Positions 49,789-60,379 of a DNA stretch of 64,000 bases are shown here, in pieces. The stretch is from Streptomyces sp. YS415 (lineage in GTDB: Bacteria > Actinomycetota > Actinomycetes > Streptomycetales > Streptomycetaceae). The notes beneath the pieces are model-generated. The model was not told the DNA's origin. It saw only the letters and a program-made list of their open reading frames with translations, and did not search any database. Each line of letters starts with the position of its first letter. Position 1 is the stretch's first letter. The translations under genes and the position numbers were made by a program. The stretch spans positions 57,688-121,687 of the forward strand of contig NZ_JAMJFL010000023.1 in the NCBI RefSeq assembly GCF_023544665.1, written 5' to 3'.

Positions 49789-50850
49789 GTGACCACACTG
49801 ACCAAAACCGAGGACGTGCCGGCCCCGACCGGGCCCGAGAGCTTCCTCTCGGTCCGTGACCTGCGGGTGCAGTTCTCCACCGAGGACGGCATCGTCAAGG
49901 CGGTCGACGGCCTCTCCTTCGATGTCGAACGCGGCAAGACCCTGGGCATCGTCGGCGAATCGGGCTCCGGCAAGTCCGTCACCAACCTGACCGTCCTGGG
50001 CCTGCACAACCCCCGGACCACCACCGTCGAGGGCGAGATCGTCCTGGACGGCCAGGAGCTCGTCACCGCCAAGGAGCACGAGCTGGAGAAGCTCCGCGGC
50101 AACAAGATGGCGATGATCTTCCAGGACCCGCTGACGGCGCTGTCGCCGTACTACACGGTGGGACGGCAGCTCTCCGAGCCGTACATGAAGCACATGGGCG
50201 CCTCCAAGAAGGAGGCCAAGAACCGGGCCGTCCAGATGCTGGAGAAGGTCGGCATCCCGCAGCCCAAGACGCGCTTCGACGACTACCCGCACCAGTTCTC
50301 CGGCGGTATGCGCCAGCGCGCGATGATCGCCATGGCCCTGATGTGCGACCCCGAGCTGCTGATCGCCGACGAGCCGACCACCGCGCTCGACGTGACCGTG
50401 CAGGCGCAGATCCTCGACCTGCTGAAGGACCTGCAGCAGGAGTTCGGCTCCGCGATCGTCTTCATCACCCACGACCTCGGCGTCATCGCCAACATGGCCG
50501 ACGACCTGCTGGTGATGTACGCGGGCCGGGCCGTGGAGCGCGGCTCGGTCAAGGAAGTGCTGCGCGCCCCGAGGCACCCCTACACCTGGGGTCTGCTCAG
50601 CTCCATGCCGCGCCTCGACGGCGACATCCACCAGGAGCTGACGCCGATCCCGGGCAGCCCGCCGTCGCTGCTGAACCCGCCGACCGGCTGCCCCTTCCAC
50701 CCGCGCTGCACCTTCCGCGACAAGGTGCCCGGCACGCTGTGCACCGACACCCGGCCGCCGCTGGGCGAGGGCCGTGCCTCCGCCTGCCACCTCTCGGCGG
50801 AGCAGAAGCAGACCATTTTCATCGACGAGATCCAGCCCCGGCTGCGCTAG
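49789..50850 (+). CDS. bldKD: Oligopeptide ABC transporter ATPase BldKD (OppD type)
   Basis: 353 residues from GTG 49789 (AAGGAAG upstream). Walker A GESGSGKS, signature FSGGMRQRAMIAMAL, Walker B LLIADEPTTALD and switch histidine in FITHDLG. The C-terminal oligopeptide-transporter extension includes a Cys-containing segment (GCPFHPRCTF and LCTDTRPPL) expected in OppD/F. It energises import at the cytoplasmic face. Confidence 0.95.
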   Translation: MTTLTKTEDVPAPTGPESFLSVRDLRVQFSTEDGIVKAVDGLSFDVERGKTLGIVGESGSGKSVTNLTVLGLHNPRTTTVEGEIVLDGQELVTAKEHELEKLRGNKMAMIFQDPLTALSPYYTVGRQLSEPYMKHMGASKKEAKNRAVQMLEKVGIPQPKTRFDDYPHQFSGGMRQRAMIAMALMCDPELLIADEPTTALDVTVQAQILDLLKDLQQEFGSAIVFITHDLGVIANMADDLLVMYAGRAVERGSVKEVLRAPRHPYTWGLLSSMPRLDGDIHQELTPIPGSPPSLLNPPTGCPFHPRCTFRDKVPGTLCTDTRPPLGEGRASACHLSAEQKQTIFIDEIQPRLR

Positions 50851-50864
50851 GGAGAACCGAGATC

Positions 50865-51977
<1,113 letters not shown>

Positions 51978-51995
51978 CTCCGCTTCACCTCTTCA

Positions 51996-52059
51996 GGGCC
52001 TGTCCGCCGGAGCAGGTCGCACCCCCAGCCGGGTGCGGCCCGCTCCGGAGGGCAGGCCC
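51996..52059 (+). terminator. Long nested hairpin ending the bldK operon
   Basis: Three stacked stems: GGGCCTG / CAGGCCC (51996-52002 with 52053-52059), CCGGAGC / GCTCCGG, and GCACCC / GGGTGC at the tip, with small bulges. It is followed by a short GTTTGT. Begins 19 bases after bldKE. Confidence 0.82.
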
Positions 52060-52105
52060 GACGCGTTTGTAGCCCATAGGGCCGCAAGAGTGTGCGCTCT
52101 GTGTC

Positions 52106-52119
52106 ATATCGGCCGATAT
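52106..52119. promoter_or_regulatory. Perfect 14-bp palindrome upstream of the second importer operon
   Basis: ATATCGGCCGATAT, centred about 80 bases before the binding-protein ATG and 8 bases upstream of a TAGGAG (52127-52132) that may be the -10. The position, overlapping the spacer of a promoter, fits a repressor operator. Confidence 0.55.
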
Positions 52120-52191
52120 TTGCCGGTAGGAGCCCAGCGTCCCGGCGCTGGAAACACGGCGCAAGCACAGCGCAGTCATGAGGAGGACTCC

Positions 52192-53820
52192 ATGCGTGGA
52201 GCCACGCACGCCAAATGGGCCGCATGCGCGGCGGCGGTAGCGCTCGCGGCGACGGCCTGCGGAGGCGGGGGCGGTGACAGCGGTGGGGACACCGGCGCGG
52301 TGCTGAGCTCCTCCTGGGGCGACCCGCAGAACCCGCTGGAGCCCGCCAACACCAACGAGGTGCAGGGCGGCAAGGTCCTCGACATGATCTTCCGCAGCCT
52401 GAAGAAGTACGACCCGGAGACGGGCGAGGCCGAGAACATGCTCGCCGACAGCATCGAGACGACCGACTCGCAGAACTTCACCGTCAAGATCAAGGACTGG
52501 ACCTTCAGCAACGGCGAGAAGGTCACCGCCAAGTCCTTCGTGGACGCCTGGAACTACGGCGCCAGCCTGAAGAACAACCAGAAGAACGCCTACTTCTTCA
52601 GCTACATCGAGGGGTACGACAAGACCCACCCCGAGGACGGCAGCAAGCAGAGCGCCGACACCCTCTCCGGCCTGAAGGTCGTCGACGACAAGACGTTCAC
52701 CGTCAAGCTCAGCCAGAAGTTCTCGACGTTCCCCGAGACCCTCGGCTATCCGGCGTTCGCCCCGCTGCCGCAGGCCTTCTTCGACGACCACGACGCCTGG
52801 CTGAGCAAGCCGGTCGGCAACGGCCCGTACACCATCGACTCCTACGCCAAGGGCTCGCAGATGTCGCTGCGCGCCTGGGACGGCTACCCCGGGGACGACA
52901 AGGCGCAGAACGGCGGTGTCGACCTGAAGGTGTACACCGACAACAACACCGCCTACACCGACCTGCTGGCCGGCAACCTCGACCTGGTCGACGACGTCCC
53001 CGCCGCCCAGCTCAAGAACGTCAAGGCCGACCTCGGCGACCGCTACCTCAACACCCCCGCCGGCATCATCCAGACGCTCGCCTTCCCCTTCTACGACGAT
53101 GCCTGGAACAAGCCCGGCATGGAGAAGGTCCGCACGGGCCTGTCCCGGGCCATCGACCGGGACCAGATCACCGAGACCATCTTCCAGAAGACCCGCACCC
53201 CGGCCACCGACTGGACCTCCCCGGTGCTCGGCGAGGACGGCGGCTTCAAGGAAGGACTGTGCGGAGACGCGTGCGAGTACGACGCCGACGCCGCCAAGAA
53301 GCTCATCGAGGAGGGCGGCGGGCTCCCCGGCGGACAGGTCAAGATCACGTACAACGCGGACACCGGCTCGCACAAGGACTGGGTGGACGCCGTCTGCAAC
53401 TCCATCAACAACGCGCTCGACAACGAACGCGCCTGCGTCGGCAACCCGGTCGGCACCTTCGCCGACTTCCGCAGTCAGATCACCGACCAGAAGATGCCCG
53501 GACCCTTCCGTGCGGGCTGGCAGATGGACTACCCGCTCATCCAGAACTTCCTCCAGCCGCTCTACTACACCAACGCCTCCTCCAACGACGGCAAGTGGTC
53601 CAACAAGGAGTTCGACGACCTGGTCGACAAGGCCAACGCCGAGAGCGACACCGCCACGGCGGTCGGCACCTTCCAGGACGCCGAGGAGGTCGTGCGGGAC
53701 AACATGGCCGCCATCCCGCTCTGGTACCAGAACGGCAGCGCGGGCTACTCGGAGCGGCTGTCCGAGGTGAAGCTCAACCCGTTCAGCGTCCCCGTCTACA
53801 ACGAGATCAAGGTCGGCTGA
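52192..53820 (+). CDS. Peptide-binding lipoprotein of second Opp/Dpp operon
   Basis: 542 residues from ATG 52192, with AGGAGG 5 bases upstream. Lipobox ATAC (C23) followed by a GGGGGDSGGD linker. SBP_bac_5 fold with NFTVKIKDWTFSNGEKVTAKSFVDAW (split: NFTVKIKDWTFSNGEKV, TAKSFVDAW) and a C-terminal RAGWQMDYPLIQNFLQPLYY. First gene of an SBP-permease-permease-ATPase-ATPase operon, the classical Opp/Dpp order, in contrast to bldK. Peptide specificity unknown. Confidence 0.93.
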   Translation: MRGATHAKWAACAAAVALAATACGGGGGDSGGDTGAVLSSSWGDPQNPLEPANTNEVQGGKVLDMIFRSLKKYDPETGEAENMLADSIETTDSQNFTVKIKDWTFSNGEKVTAKSFVDAWNYGASLKNNQKNAYFFSYIEGYDKTHPEDGSKQSADTLSGLKVVDDKTFTVKLSQKFSTFPETLGYPAFAPLPQAFFDDHDAWLSKPVGNGPYTIDSYAKGSQMSLRAWDGYPGDDKAQNGGVDLKVYTDNNTAYTDLLAGNLDLVDDVPAAQLKNVKADLGDRYLNTPAGIIQTLAFPFYDDAWNKPGMEKVRTGLSRAIDRDQITETIFQKTRTPATDWTSPVLGEDGGFKEGLCGDACEYDADAAKKLIEEGGGLPGGQVKITYNADTGSHKDWVDAVCNSINNALDNERACVGNPVGTFADFRSQITDQKMPGPFRAGWQMDYPLIQNFLQPLYYTNASSNDGKWSNKEFDDLVDKANAESDTATAVGTFQDAEEVVRDNMAAIPLWYQNGSAGYSERLSEVKLNPFSVPVYNEIKVG

Positions 53821-53826
53821 GCGCCC

Positions 53827-54750
53827 ATGGGACGGTACGTCGTCCGGCGCCTGCTCCAGATGATCCCGGTCTTCATCGGGGCGACCCTGCTGATCTTCCT
53901 CATGGTGAACGTGATGGGCGACCCCATCGCGGGACTCTGCGGCGACCGGCAGTGCGACCCGGCGACGGCCGCCCAGCTGGAGAAGGAGTTCGGTCTCGAC
54001 AAGCCGGTCTGGCAGCAATACCTGACGTACATGGGGAACGTCTTCACCGGCGACTTCGGCACCGCGTTCAACGGGCAGGAGGTCACCGAGCTGATGGCGA
54101 CGGCGTTCCCGGTGACCATCCGGCTGACGATCGTCGCGATCCTCTTCGAGATCGTCATCGGCATCACGCTCGGTGTCATCACCGGTCTGCACCGCGGCCG
54201 GCCCGTCGACACCGGGGTCCTGCTGGTCACCCTCGTGGTGATCTCGGTGCCCACCTTCGTCACGGGCCTGCTGCTCCAGCTGCTGCTCGGCGTGGAGTGG
54301 GGCTGGATCAAGCCCTCCGTCTCCACCGAGGCCACGTTCGGCGAGCTGATCGTGCCGGGCCTGGTCCTCGCCTCGGTCTCCCTCGCCTACGTCACCCGGC
54401 TGACCCGGACCTCCATCGCGGAGAACAAGCGGTCCGACTACGTCCGTACGGCCGTCGCCAAGGGCCTGCCCCGGCGCCGGGTGATCACCAGGCATCTGCT
54501 GCGCAACTCGCTGATCCCGGTGGTCACCTTCATCGGCACCGACATCGGCGCGCTGATGGGCGGCGCGATCGTCACCGAGCGGATCTTCAACATCCACGGC
54601 GTGGGCTACCAGCTGTACCAGGGCATCCTGCGGCAGAACACCCAGACGGTGGTCGGCTTCGTGACCGTCCTCGTCCTGGTCTTCCTCGTCGCCAACCTGC
54701 TCGTCGACCTGCTCTACGCCGTACTCGATCCGAGGATCCGCTATGCCTGA
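53827..54750 (+). CDS. Peptide ABC permease (OppB/DppB type)
   Basis: 307 residues from ATG 53827, 6 bases after the binding-protein stop. Opens with MGRYVVRRLLQMIPVFIGAT, the characteristic OppB first helix, and has six helices in all. The EAA loop is DYVRTAVAKGLPRRRVITRH. Its end overlaps the next permease gene by 8 bases. Confidence 0.93.
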   Translation: MGRYVVRRLLQMIPVFIGATLLIFLMVNVMGDPIAGLCGDRQCDPATAAQLEKEFGLDKPVWQQYLTYMGNVFTGDFGTAFNGQEVTELMATAFPVTIRLTIVAILFEIVIGITLGVITGLHRGRPVDTGVLLVTLVVISVPTFVTGLLLQLLLGVEWGWIKPSVSTEATFGELIVPGLVLASVSLAYVTRLTRTSIAENKRSDYVRTAVAKGLPRRRVITRHLLRNSLIPVVTFIGTDIGALMGGAIVTERIFNIHGVGYQLYQGILRQNTQTVVGFVTVLVLVFLVANLLVDLLYAVLDPRIRYA

Positions 54751-55720
54751 ACCCCGCGAACCCGAGGGTGTCATCGCCTCGACCGGCATGGGGGGCGCCA
54801 TGGATCTGGCGACGTCGGAGGGGGAGAGCCTGGAGAAGACGCCGGGCGGCCCGGCCGGCACCGGCCCGCAGGACAAGCCCCGCTCGCTGTGGTCCGACGC
54901 CTGGCGCGACCTGCGGCGCAACCCGGTCTTCATCATCGCCGGGCTGGTCATCCTCTTCCTGGTCTTCATCTCCCTGTGGCCGGGTGCCATCACCTGGATG
55001 AGCCCGCTCAAGTGCGACCTGGCCAAGGCCCAGCAGGGCTCCCAGCCCGGCCATCCCTTCGGCTTCAACGGCCAGGGCTGCGACGTGTACACCCGTACCG
55101 TCTACGGCGCCCGTACGTCCGTGACGGTCGGCGTCTGCGCCACGCTCGGGGTGGCGATCCTCGGCAGCGTGCTCGGCGGGCTCGCGGGGTTCTTCGGCGG
55201 GACGTGGGACTCGGTGCTGTCCCGGATCACGGACGTGTTCTTCGCGATCCCCGTCGTCCTCGGCGGACTCGTGCTGCTGTCGGTGGTCACCAACAACAGC
55301 ATCTGGCCGGTGATCGGGTTCATGGTGCTGCTGGGCTGGCCGCAGATCTCCCGTATCGCCAGGGGCTCGGTCATCACCGTCAAGCAGAACGACTACGTCC
55401 AGGCCGCCCGCGCGCTCGGCGCCTCCAACTCCCGCATGCTGCTGCGGCACATCACGCCCAACGCGGTCGCCCCGGTCATCGTCGTGGCGACCATCGCGCT
55501 CGGCACGTACATCGCCCTCGAGGCGACCCTGTCCTACCTCGGCGTCGGCCTGAAACCGCCGAGCGTCTCCTGGGGCATCGACATCTCGGCGGCCTCCCCC
55601 TACATCCGCAACGCCCCGCACGCCCTGCTCTGGCCCTCGGGCGCCCTGGCGATCACCGTCCTGGCCTTCATCATGCTCGGCGACGCGGTGCGCGACGCCC
55701 TCGACCCGAAGCTGAGGTGA
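54743..55720 (+). CDS. Peptide ABC permease (OppC/DppC type)
   Basis: 325 residues from ATG 54743, overlapping the previous gene by 8 bases. An OppC-type hydrophilic N-terminus (about 60 residues) precedes SLWSDAWRDLRRNPVFIIAG. A periplasmic loop with two Cys and five further helices follow; the EAA loop is DYVQAARALGASNSRMLLRH. It completes the channel with the OppB-type partner. Confidence 0.93.
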   Translation: MPEPREPEGVIASTGMGGAMDLATSEGESLEKTPGGPAGTGPQDKPRSLWSDAWRDLRRNPVFIIAGLVILFLVFISLWPGAITWMSPLKCDLAKAQQGSQPGHPFGFNGQGCDVYTRTVYGARTSVTVGVCATLGVAILGSVLGGLAGFFGGTWDSVLSRITDVFFAIPVVLGGLVLLSVVTNNSIWPVIGFMVLLGWPQISRIARGSVITVKQNDYVQAARALGASNSRMLLRHITPNAVAPVIVVATIALGTYIALEATLSYLGVGLKPPSVSWGIDISAASPYIRNAPHALLWPSGALAITVLAFIMLGDAVRDALDPKLR

Positions 55721-55723
55721 GAC

Positions 55724-56707
55724 GTGCTGCTCGAAGTGCGTGATCTGCACGTGGAGTTCCGGACCAGGGACGGTGTCGCCAAGGCCGTCAACGGCGTCAC
55801 CTACGGCGTGGACGCGGGCGAGACCCTCGCCGTGCTCGGCGAGTCCGGCTCCGGCAAGTCGGTCACCGCGCAGACCGTCATGGGCATCCTCGACATGCCC
55901 CCGGGACGGATCACCGCGGGCGAGATCCTCTTCCAGGGCAAGGACCTGCTGAAGCTGAAGGAGGAGGAGCGCCGGAAGATCCGCGGCGCCGAGATGGCGA
56001 TGATCTTCCAGGACGCGCTGTCGTCCCTGAACCCCGTGCTCAGCGTCGGCGACCAGCTCGGCGAGATGTTCGTCGTGCACCGGGGGATGTCGAAGAAGGA
56101 CGCGCGGGCCAAGGCCGTGGAGCTGATGGACCGGGTCCGCATCCCCGCCGCCCGGGAACGGGTCAAGCAGTACCCCCACCAGTTCTCCGGCGGCATGCGC
56201 CAGCGCATCATGATCGCCATGGCGCTGGCCCTGGAGCCCGCCCTGATCATCGCCGACGAGCCGACCACCGCCCTGGACGTCACGGTCCAGGCCCAGGTCA
56301 TGGAGCTGCTCGCGGAGTTGCAGCGCGAGTACAACATGGGCCTGATCCTCATCACCCACGACCTCGGCGTGGTCGCGGACGTCGCCGACCGGATCGCCGT
56401 GATGTACGCGGGCCGGATCGTGGAGTCGGCTCCCGTCCACAACATCTACAAGGCACCGGCCCACCCCTACACCCGGGGCCTGCTCGACTCCATCCCCCGC
56501 CTCGACCAGAAGGGCCAGGAGCTCTACGCCATCAAGGGACTGCCGCCGAACCTCATGCACATCCCGCCCGGCTGCGCCTTCCACCCGCGCTGCCCCATGG
56601 CCCAGGACGTGTGCCGCACCGACGAACCTCCGCTGTACGAGGTGACCTCCTCGGACGAGGAGCGGGGCAGCGCCTGCCACTTCTGGCGGGAGTGCCTCCA
56701 TGGCTGA
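55724..56707 (+). CDS. Peptide ABC ATPase (OppD/DppD type)
   Basis: 327 residues from GTG 55724, 3 bases after the permease stop. Walker A GESGSGKS, signature FSGGMRQRIMIAMAL, Walker B LIIADEPTTALD, switch LITHDLG, and C-terminal CAFHPRCPMAQDVC, the Cys-rich OppD tail. Overlaps the next ATPase by 8 bases. Confidence 0.94.
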   Translation: MLLEVRDLHVEFRTRDGVAKAVNGVTYGVDAGETLAVLGESGSGKSVTAQTVMGILDMPPGRITAGEILFQGKDLLKLKEEERRKIRGAEMAMIFQDALSSLNPVLSVGDQLGEMFVVHRGMSKKDARAKAVELMDRVRIPAARERVKQYPHQFSGGMRQRIMIAMALALEPALIIADEPTTALDVTVQAQVMELLAELQREYNMGLILITHDLGVVADVADRIAVMYAGRIVESAPVHNIYKAPAHPYTRGLLDSIPRLDQKGQELYAIKGLPPNLMHIPPGCAFHPRCPMAQDVCRTDEPPLYEVTSSDEERGSACHFWRECLHG

Positions 56708-57737
56708 GCCGATCCTCCAGGTCCGGGGCCTGGTCAAGCACTACCCGCTGACCACGGGCATCCTCTTCAAGAAGCAGGTCGGCGCGGTGAAGGCCGTGGA
56801 CGGCGTGGACTTCGAACTGGACCAGGGCGAAACCCTCGGCATCGTCGGGGAGTCCGGCTGCGGCAAGTCGACGGTCGCCAAGCTGCTGGTCCACCTGGAG
56901 CGGCCGACGGCGGGTTCGATCCGGTACAAGGGCGAGGACATCGGCAAGCTCTCCGGCAAGGCCCTGAGAGCCGTCCGCCGCAACATCCAGATGGTCTTCC
57001 AGGACCCCTACACCTCCCTCAACCCCCGCATGACGGTCGGCGACATCATCGGGGAGCCCTACGACATCCACCCCGAGGTGGCCCCGAAGGGCGACCGGCG
57101 CCGCAAGGTGCAGGACCTGCTGGACGTCGTCGGCCTCAACCCGGAGTACATCAACCGCTATCCGCACCAGTTCTCCGGCGGCCAGCGCCAGCGCATCGGC
57201 ATCGCCCGCGGTCTCGCGCTGCGCCCCGAGGTCATCGTCGCCGACGAACCGGTCTCCGCCCTGGACGTCTCGGTCCAGGCCCAGGTCATCAACCTGATGG
57301 ACCGCCTGCAGAAAGAGTTCGACCTCTCCTACATCTTCATCGCCCACGACCTGTCGATCGTCCGGCACATCTCCGACCGGGTCGGCGTGATGTACCTCGG
57401 CCGCATCGTGGAGATCGGCAAGGACGCCGAGATCTACGACCACCCGACGCACCCCTACACCCAGGCGCTGCTGTCCGCGGTCCCCGTCCCCGACCCCGAG
57501 GCCCGGGAACACCGCGAGCGGATCATCCTGGCCGGCGACGTCCCGTCGCCGACGAACATCCCCTCCGGCTGCCGCTTCCGCACCCGCTGCTGGAAGGCCC
57601 AGGAACGCTGCGCCCAGGAGGTCCCCCTCCTCGCGGTCCCCTCCCACCTCAGTCTCCTGGAGGGTCCCGCCGCACACGACTCGGCCTGCCACTTCGCGGA
57701 GGAGAAGCAGGTCGTGCCGACGGAGGGCCGGGAGTAA
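56700..57737 (+). CDS. Peptide ABC ATPase (OppF/DppF type)
   Basis: 345 residues from ATG 56700, overlapping the previous gene by 8 bases. Walker A GESGCGKST, signature FSGGQRQRIGIARGL, Walker B VIVADEPVSALD, switch FIAHDLS and C-terminal GCRFRTRCWKAQERC. Last gene of the second importer operon; it converges on the S9 peptidase across a shared terminator. Confidence 0.94.
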   Translation: MAEPILQVRGLVKHYPLTTGILFKKQVGAVKAVDGVDFELDQGETLGIVGESGCGKSTVAKLLVHLERPTAGSIRYKGEDIGKLSGKALRAVRRNIQMVFQDPYTSLNPRMTVGDIIGEPYDIHPEVAPKGDRRRKVQDLLDVVGLNPEYINRYPHQFSGGQRQRIGIARGLALRPEVIVADEPVSALDVSVQAQVINLMDRLQKEFDLSYIFIAHDLSIVRHISDRVGVMYLGRIVEIGKDAEIYDHPTHPYTQALLSAVPVPDPEAREHRERIILAGDVPSPTNIPSGCRFRTRCWKAQERCAQEVPLLAVPSHLSLLEGPAAHDSACHFAEEKQVVPTEGRE

Positions 57738-57816
57738 CACGGAGGCAACTCCCCTGACCCGGTTCCGATATACGGACGCGTCAGTCTGAACACCGTACGG
57801 CCGTGCGGGTGCCGTA

Positions 57817-57852
57817 AACGGACCGGGGCACGCCATGTCGCCCCGGTCCGTT
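57817..57852. terminator. Bidirectional terminator between importer operon and S9 peptidase
   Basis: 13-bp perfect stem AACGGACCGGGGC (57817-57829) with its complement at 57840-57852 and a 10-base loop, midway between two convergent stop codons. Confidence 0.85.
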
Positions 57853-57859
57853 GCCGTTC

Positions 57860-59974
57860 CTACAGCCCCAGCGAGCGCTTCAGGAAGTCCACCTGGAGCA
57901 GCAGCAGATTCTCCGCGACCTGCTCCTGGGGCGTTATGTGCGTCACGCCCGACAGGGGCAGGACCTCGTGCGGGCGGCCCGCCGAGAGCAGGGCCGAGGA
58001 CAGCCGGAGGGCGTGCGCGAACACCACGTTGTCGTCGGCCGTGCCGTGCACGATCATCAGCGGGCGGTGGCCCTCGGCGGGGGCGGACAGACCCTCGTCC
58101 GTCACCAGGGAACTCTTCGCGTACGACTCCGGATGCGCGGCCGGGCCGCCCAGATACCGCTCCGTGTAATGGGTGTCGTACAGCCGCCAGTCCGTGACCG
58201 GCGCGCCCGCGATGCCGGCGTGGAAGACGTCCGGGCGGCGCAGCACCGCGAGCGCCGCCAGCCAGCCGCCGAAGGACCAGCCGCGGATCGCCACCCGGGA
58301 CAGATCGAGCGGGTGGGTCTTCGCGAGGTCCTGGAGGGCATCGATCTGGTCGTCGAGGGCAACCGTCAGATCGTGGTGGATCGCCTTCTCCCACGCGGGC
58401 GAGCGGCCCGGCGTGCCCCGGCCGTCGGCCACGACCACGGCGAACCCCTGGTCGGCGAACCACTGCGAGGTGAGCAGCGCGTTGTGCGCGGCGACCACCC
58501 GCGGGCCGTGCGGACCGCCATAAGGGTCCAGCAGCACCGGCAGGGGGGCGCCACCGCGGTAGTCCGTTGGCATAAGCACGGCGCACGGGACACGCCGTGC
58601 GCCCCCTTGGGTGAACGTCACGCGCGGGGACATACCGGGATTTTCGGCGTGCGAGGGAATGGTCGCGGTCAGCTTCCCGTCCCGGAAGACCCGCACCCGC
58701 CACCCCGGCCGGTCCAGGGACGCGGACACCAATACGGTCACGCCGCCGGCGCGCACCGCCGAGTGCACCCCGGGCTCCTGCGACAGGCGCTCCACCCCGA
58801 GTTCGTTCACCCGGTAGACATGCACCTCGCCGATCTCCGGCTCGGCCGCGGCTTCCCCGGCGGACGCCGAGACCAGCACGTCGTCGTCCGAGACGTCGAG
58901 TACCGCACGGATGTGCAACTGCGCTCCCGTCAGCGGCCGTTCACCTACCGCGAGGACCCGCGCGCCACCCTCGTCGATGATCCGCACCAGTCGCCCGGAG
59001 GGGGTCCAGCACGGCACCCCAGGGAAAAGTTCCAGCCAAGTTGGATCTTCGTCCGCATGCACCATCCGGGTCGTCCCGGACGCCGGGTCCACGGCCAGGA
59101 ACAGCTGGCTGCGCTGGTCGCGCGCCTGTACGAGCAGCAGTGGCGCACCCGCCGCTGACCAGTGCACATGCGCCAGATACGGATAGCGGGCCCGGTCCCA
59201 CAGCACCTCCGTGCGCCCCCCGTCGAGGCCGATCACGAACAGCCGTACGTCCGCGTTGGCGGTCCCCGCCGCCGGATACGCCACCTCCTGCGGCGCACGT
59301 TCCGGATGGGCCGGATCGGCGATCCACCACCGGCTCACCGGCGTGTCGTCCACCCGTGCCACCAGCAGCCGGTCGGAGTCCGGACCCCACCAAAAGCCCC
59401 GCGAACGCCCCATCTCCTCGGCCGCGACGAACTCCGCCAGACCGTACGAAACCTGCTCCGACCCGTCCTCGGCCAGGGTCCGTTCCCCCTCGCCCTCGGC
59501 ACCGACCACGCGCAGGGCGCCCCCGGCGACGTAGGCGACATGGCGGCCGTCGGGGGAGGGGCGCGGGTCGATCACCGGTCCCCGGACGGGGAGCTCGCGT
59601 GCCGTCCCGGCCCGCAGCTCGGCCACGAAAAGGCGGCCTGACAAGGCGAAAGCCGCCAACTCCAGGGCCGCGTCGGTGGCATAGCCGACGATGCCGGCGC
59701 CCCCCTCGCGGCTGCGTTCGCGCCGGGCGCGCTCCTGCGCGGAGAGGCGTTCCGCCGTACCGCCGAGGAGGGCGCGCGGGTCCGCCGCCACGCGCTCCCC
59801 ACCGCCCTTCGAGTCGAGCACCCACAGCGCGTTGGCCCGGTCCGTACCGGAGGAGGAGCGCAGGAACGCGACCCGCGAACCGTCGGGCGCCACGGTGAAC
59901 GCGCGCGGCGCGCCGAGCGTGAACCGCTGGGTCCGGGCGTGCCGCCGGGGGAAGGAGTCAGACCTCGTCGTCAT
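57860..59974 (-). CDS. S9 family prolyl oligopeptidase / dipeptidyl peptidase
   Basis: 704 residues from ATG 59974. N-terminal ~430 residues form a beta-propeller of the DPP IV type (repeated SxDGRHVAYV-like blades such as RPSPDGRHVAYVAGG). The alpha/beta-hydrolase domain has the nucleophile S567 in GWSFGG, the aspartate in VHGTADDNV and the histidine in SGVTHI. No signal peptide, so it acts on short peptides in the cytoplasm. Its position after two complete peptide importers suggests it degrades or processes imported peptides; this is inference from neighbourhood. Confidence 0.92.
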   Translation of the reverse strand: MTTRSDSFPRRHARTQRFTLGAPRAFTVAPDGSRVAFLRSSSGTDRANALWVLDSKGGGERVAADPRALLGGTAERLSAQERARRERSREGGAGIVGYATDAALELAAFALSGRLFVAELRAGTARELPVRGPVIDPRPSPDGRHVAYVAGGALRVVGAEGEGERTLAEDGSEQVSYGLAEFVAAEEMGRSRGFWWGPDSDRLLVARVDDTPVSRWWIADPAHPERAPQEVAYPAAGTANADVRLFVIGLDGGRTEVLWDRARYPYLAHVHWSAAGAPLLLVQARDQRSQLFLAVDPASGTTRMVHADEDPTWLELFPGVPCWTPSGRLVRIIDEGGARVLAVGERPLTGAQLHIRAVLDVSDDDVLVSASAGEAAAEPEIGEVHVYRVNELGVERLSQEPGVHSAVRAGGVTVLVSASLDRPGWRVRVFRDGKLTATIPSHAENPGMSPRVTFTQGGARRVPCAVLMPTDYRGGAPLPVLLDPYGGPHGPRVVAAHNALLTSQWFADQGFAVVVADGRGTPGRSPAWEKAIHHDLTVALDDQIDALQDLAKTHPLDLSRVAIRGWSFGGWLAALAVLRRPDVFHAGIAGAPVTDWRLYDTHYTERYLGGPAAHPESYAKSSLVTDEGLSAPAEGHRPLMIVHGTADDNVVFAHALRLSSALLSAGRPHEVLPLSGVTHITPQEQVAENLLLLQVDFLKRSLGL

Positions 59975-60151
59975 GGACCGACCATATTGGCCATGCGCCC
60001 CCTTGTGCGGCCGTGCGCCATCCGATGCGCACGTACGGATAGTTATGATCACTAGCGCATAGTGGGTATGAACCCGCTGGCTGTGATGTGGATTTATCTG
60101 CCCCCCAAGTCCGACCCCCCGCGCTCCTGGGATCTTTGGAGGTGAGCCGCC

Positions 60152-60346
60152 GTGGCACTCTCGATTTCGGCGGTGGTGCTGCTGGCGATCATCGTCTTCT
60201 TGCTCGTCAAGAAGTCGGGACTGAAGGGCGGTCATGCGCTCGTCTGCATCCTGCTCGGTTTCTATCTCGCCTCCTCGACCATGGCGCCCACGATCAACGA
60301 CCTGACCACGAGCGTGGCCAGCATGATCGGCAGCATCAAGTTCTGA
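60152..60346 (+). CDS. Small membrane protein
   Basis: 64 residues from GTG 60152 (GGAGGTGAG 6-14 bases upstream, a strong site). One N-terminal helix (ISAVVLLAIIVFLLV), a KKSGLKGG turn and a second helix (HALVCILLGFYLASSTMAP), then a polar tail. A recurrent actinobacterial small hypothetical; function unknown. Divergent from the S9 peptidase across 177 bases. Confidence 0.8.
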   Translation: MALSISAVVLLAIIVFLLVKKSGLKGGHALVCILLGFYLASSTMAPTINDLTTSVASMIGSIKF

Positions 60347-60379
60347 TCACCCCGGGGCCGCCCCCTTAGGGTGGGGACC

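Noticed and set aside
51985..55092. A 1035-codon antisense frame across the second importer operon
   Set aside because: Mirror of strongly coding plus-strand genes; no domain signature and no ribosome site.
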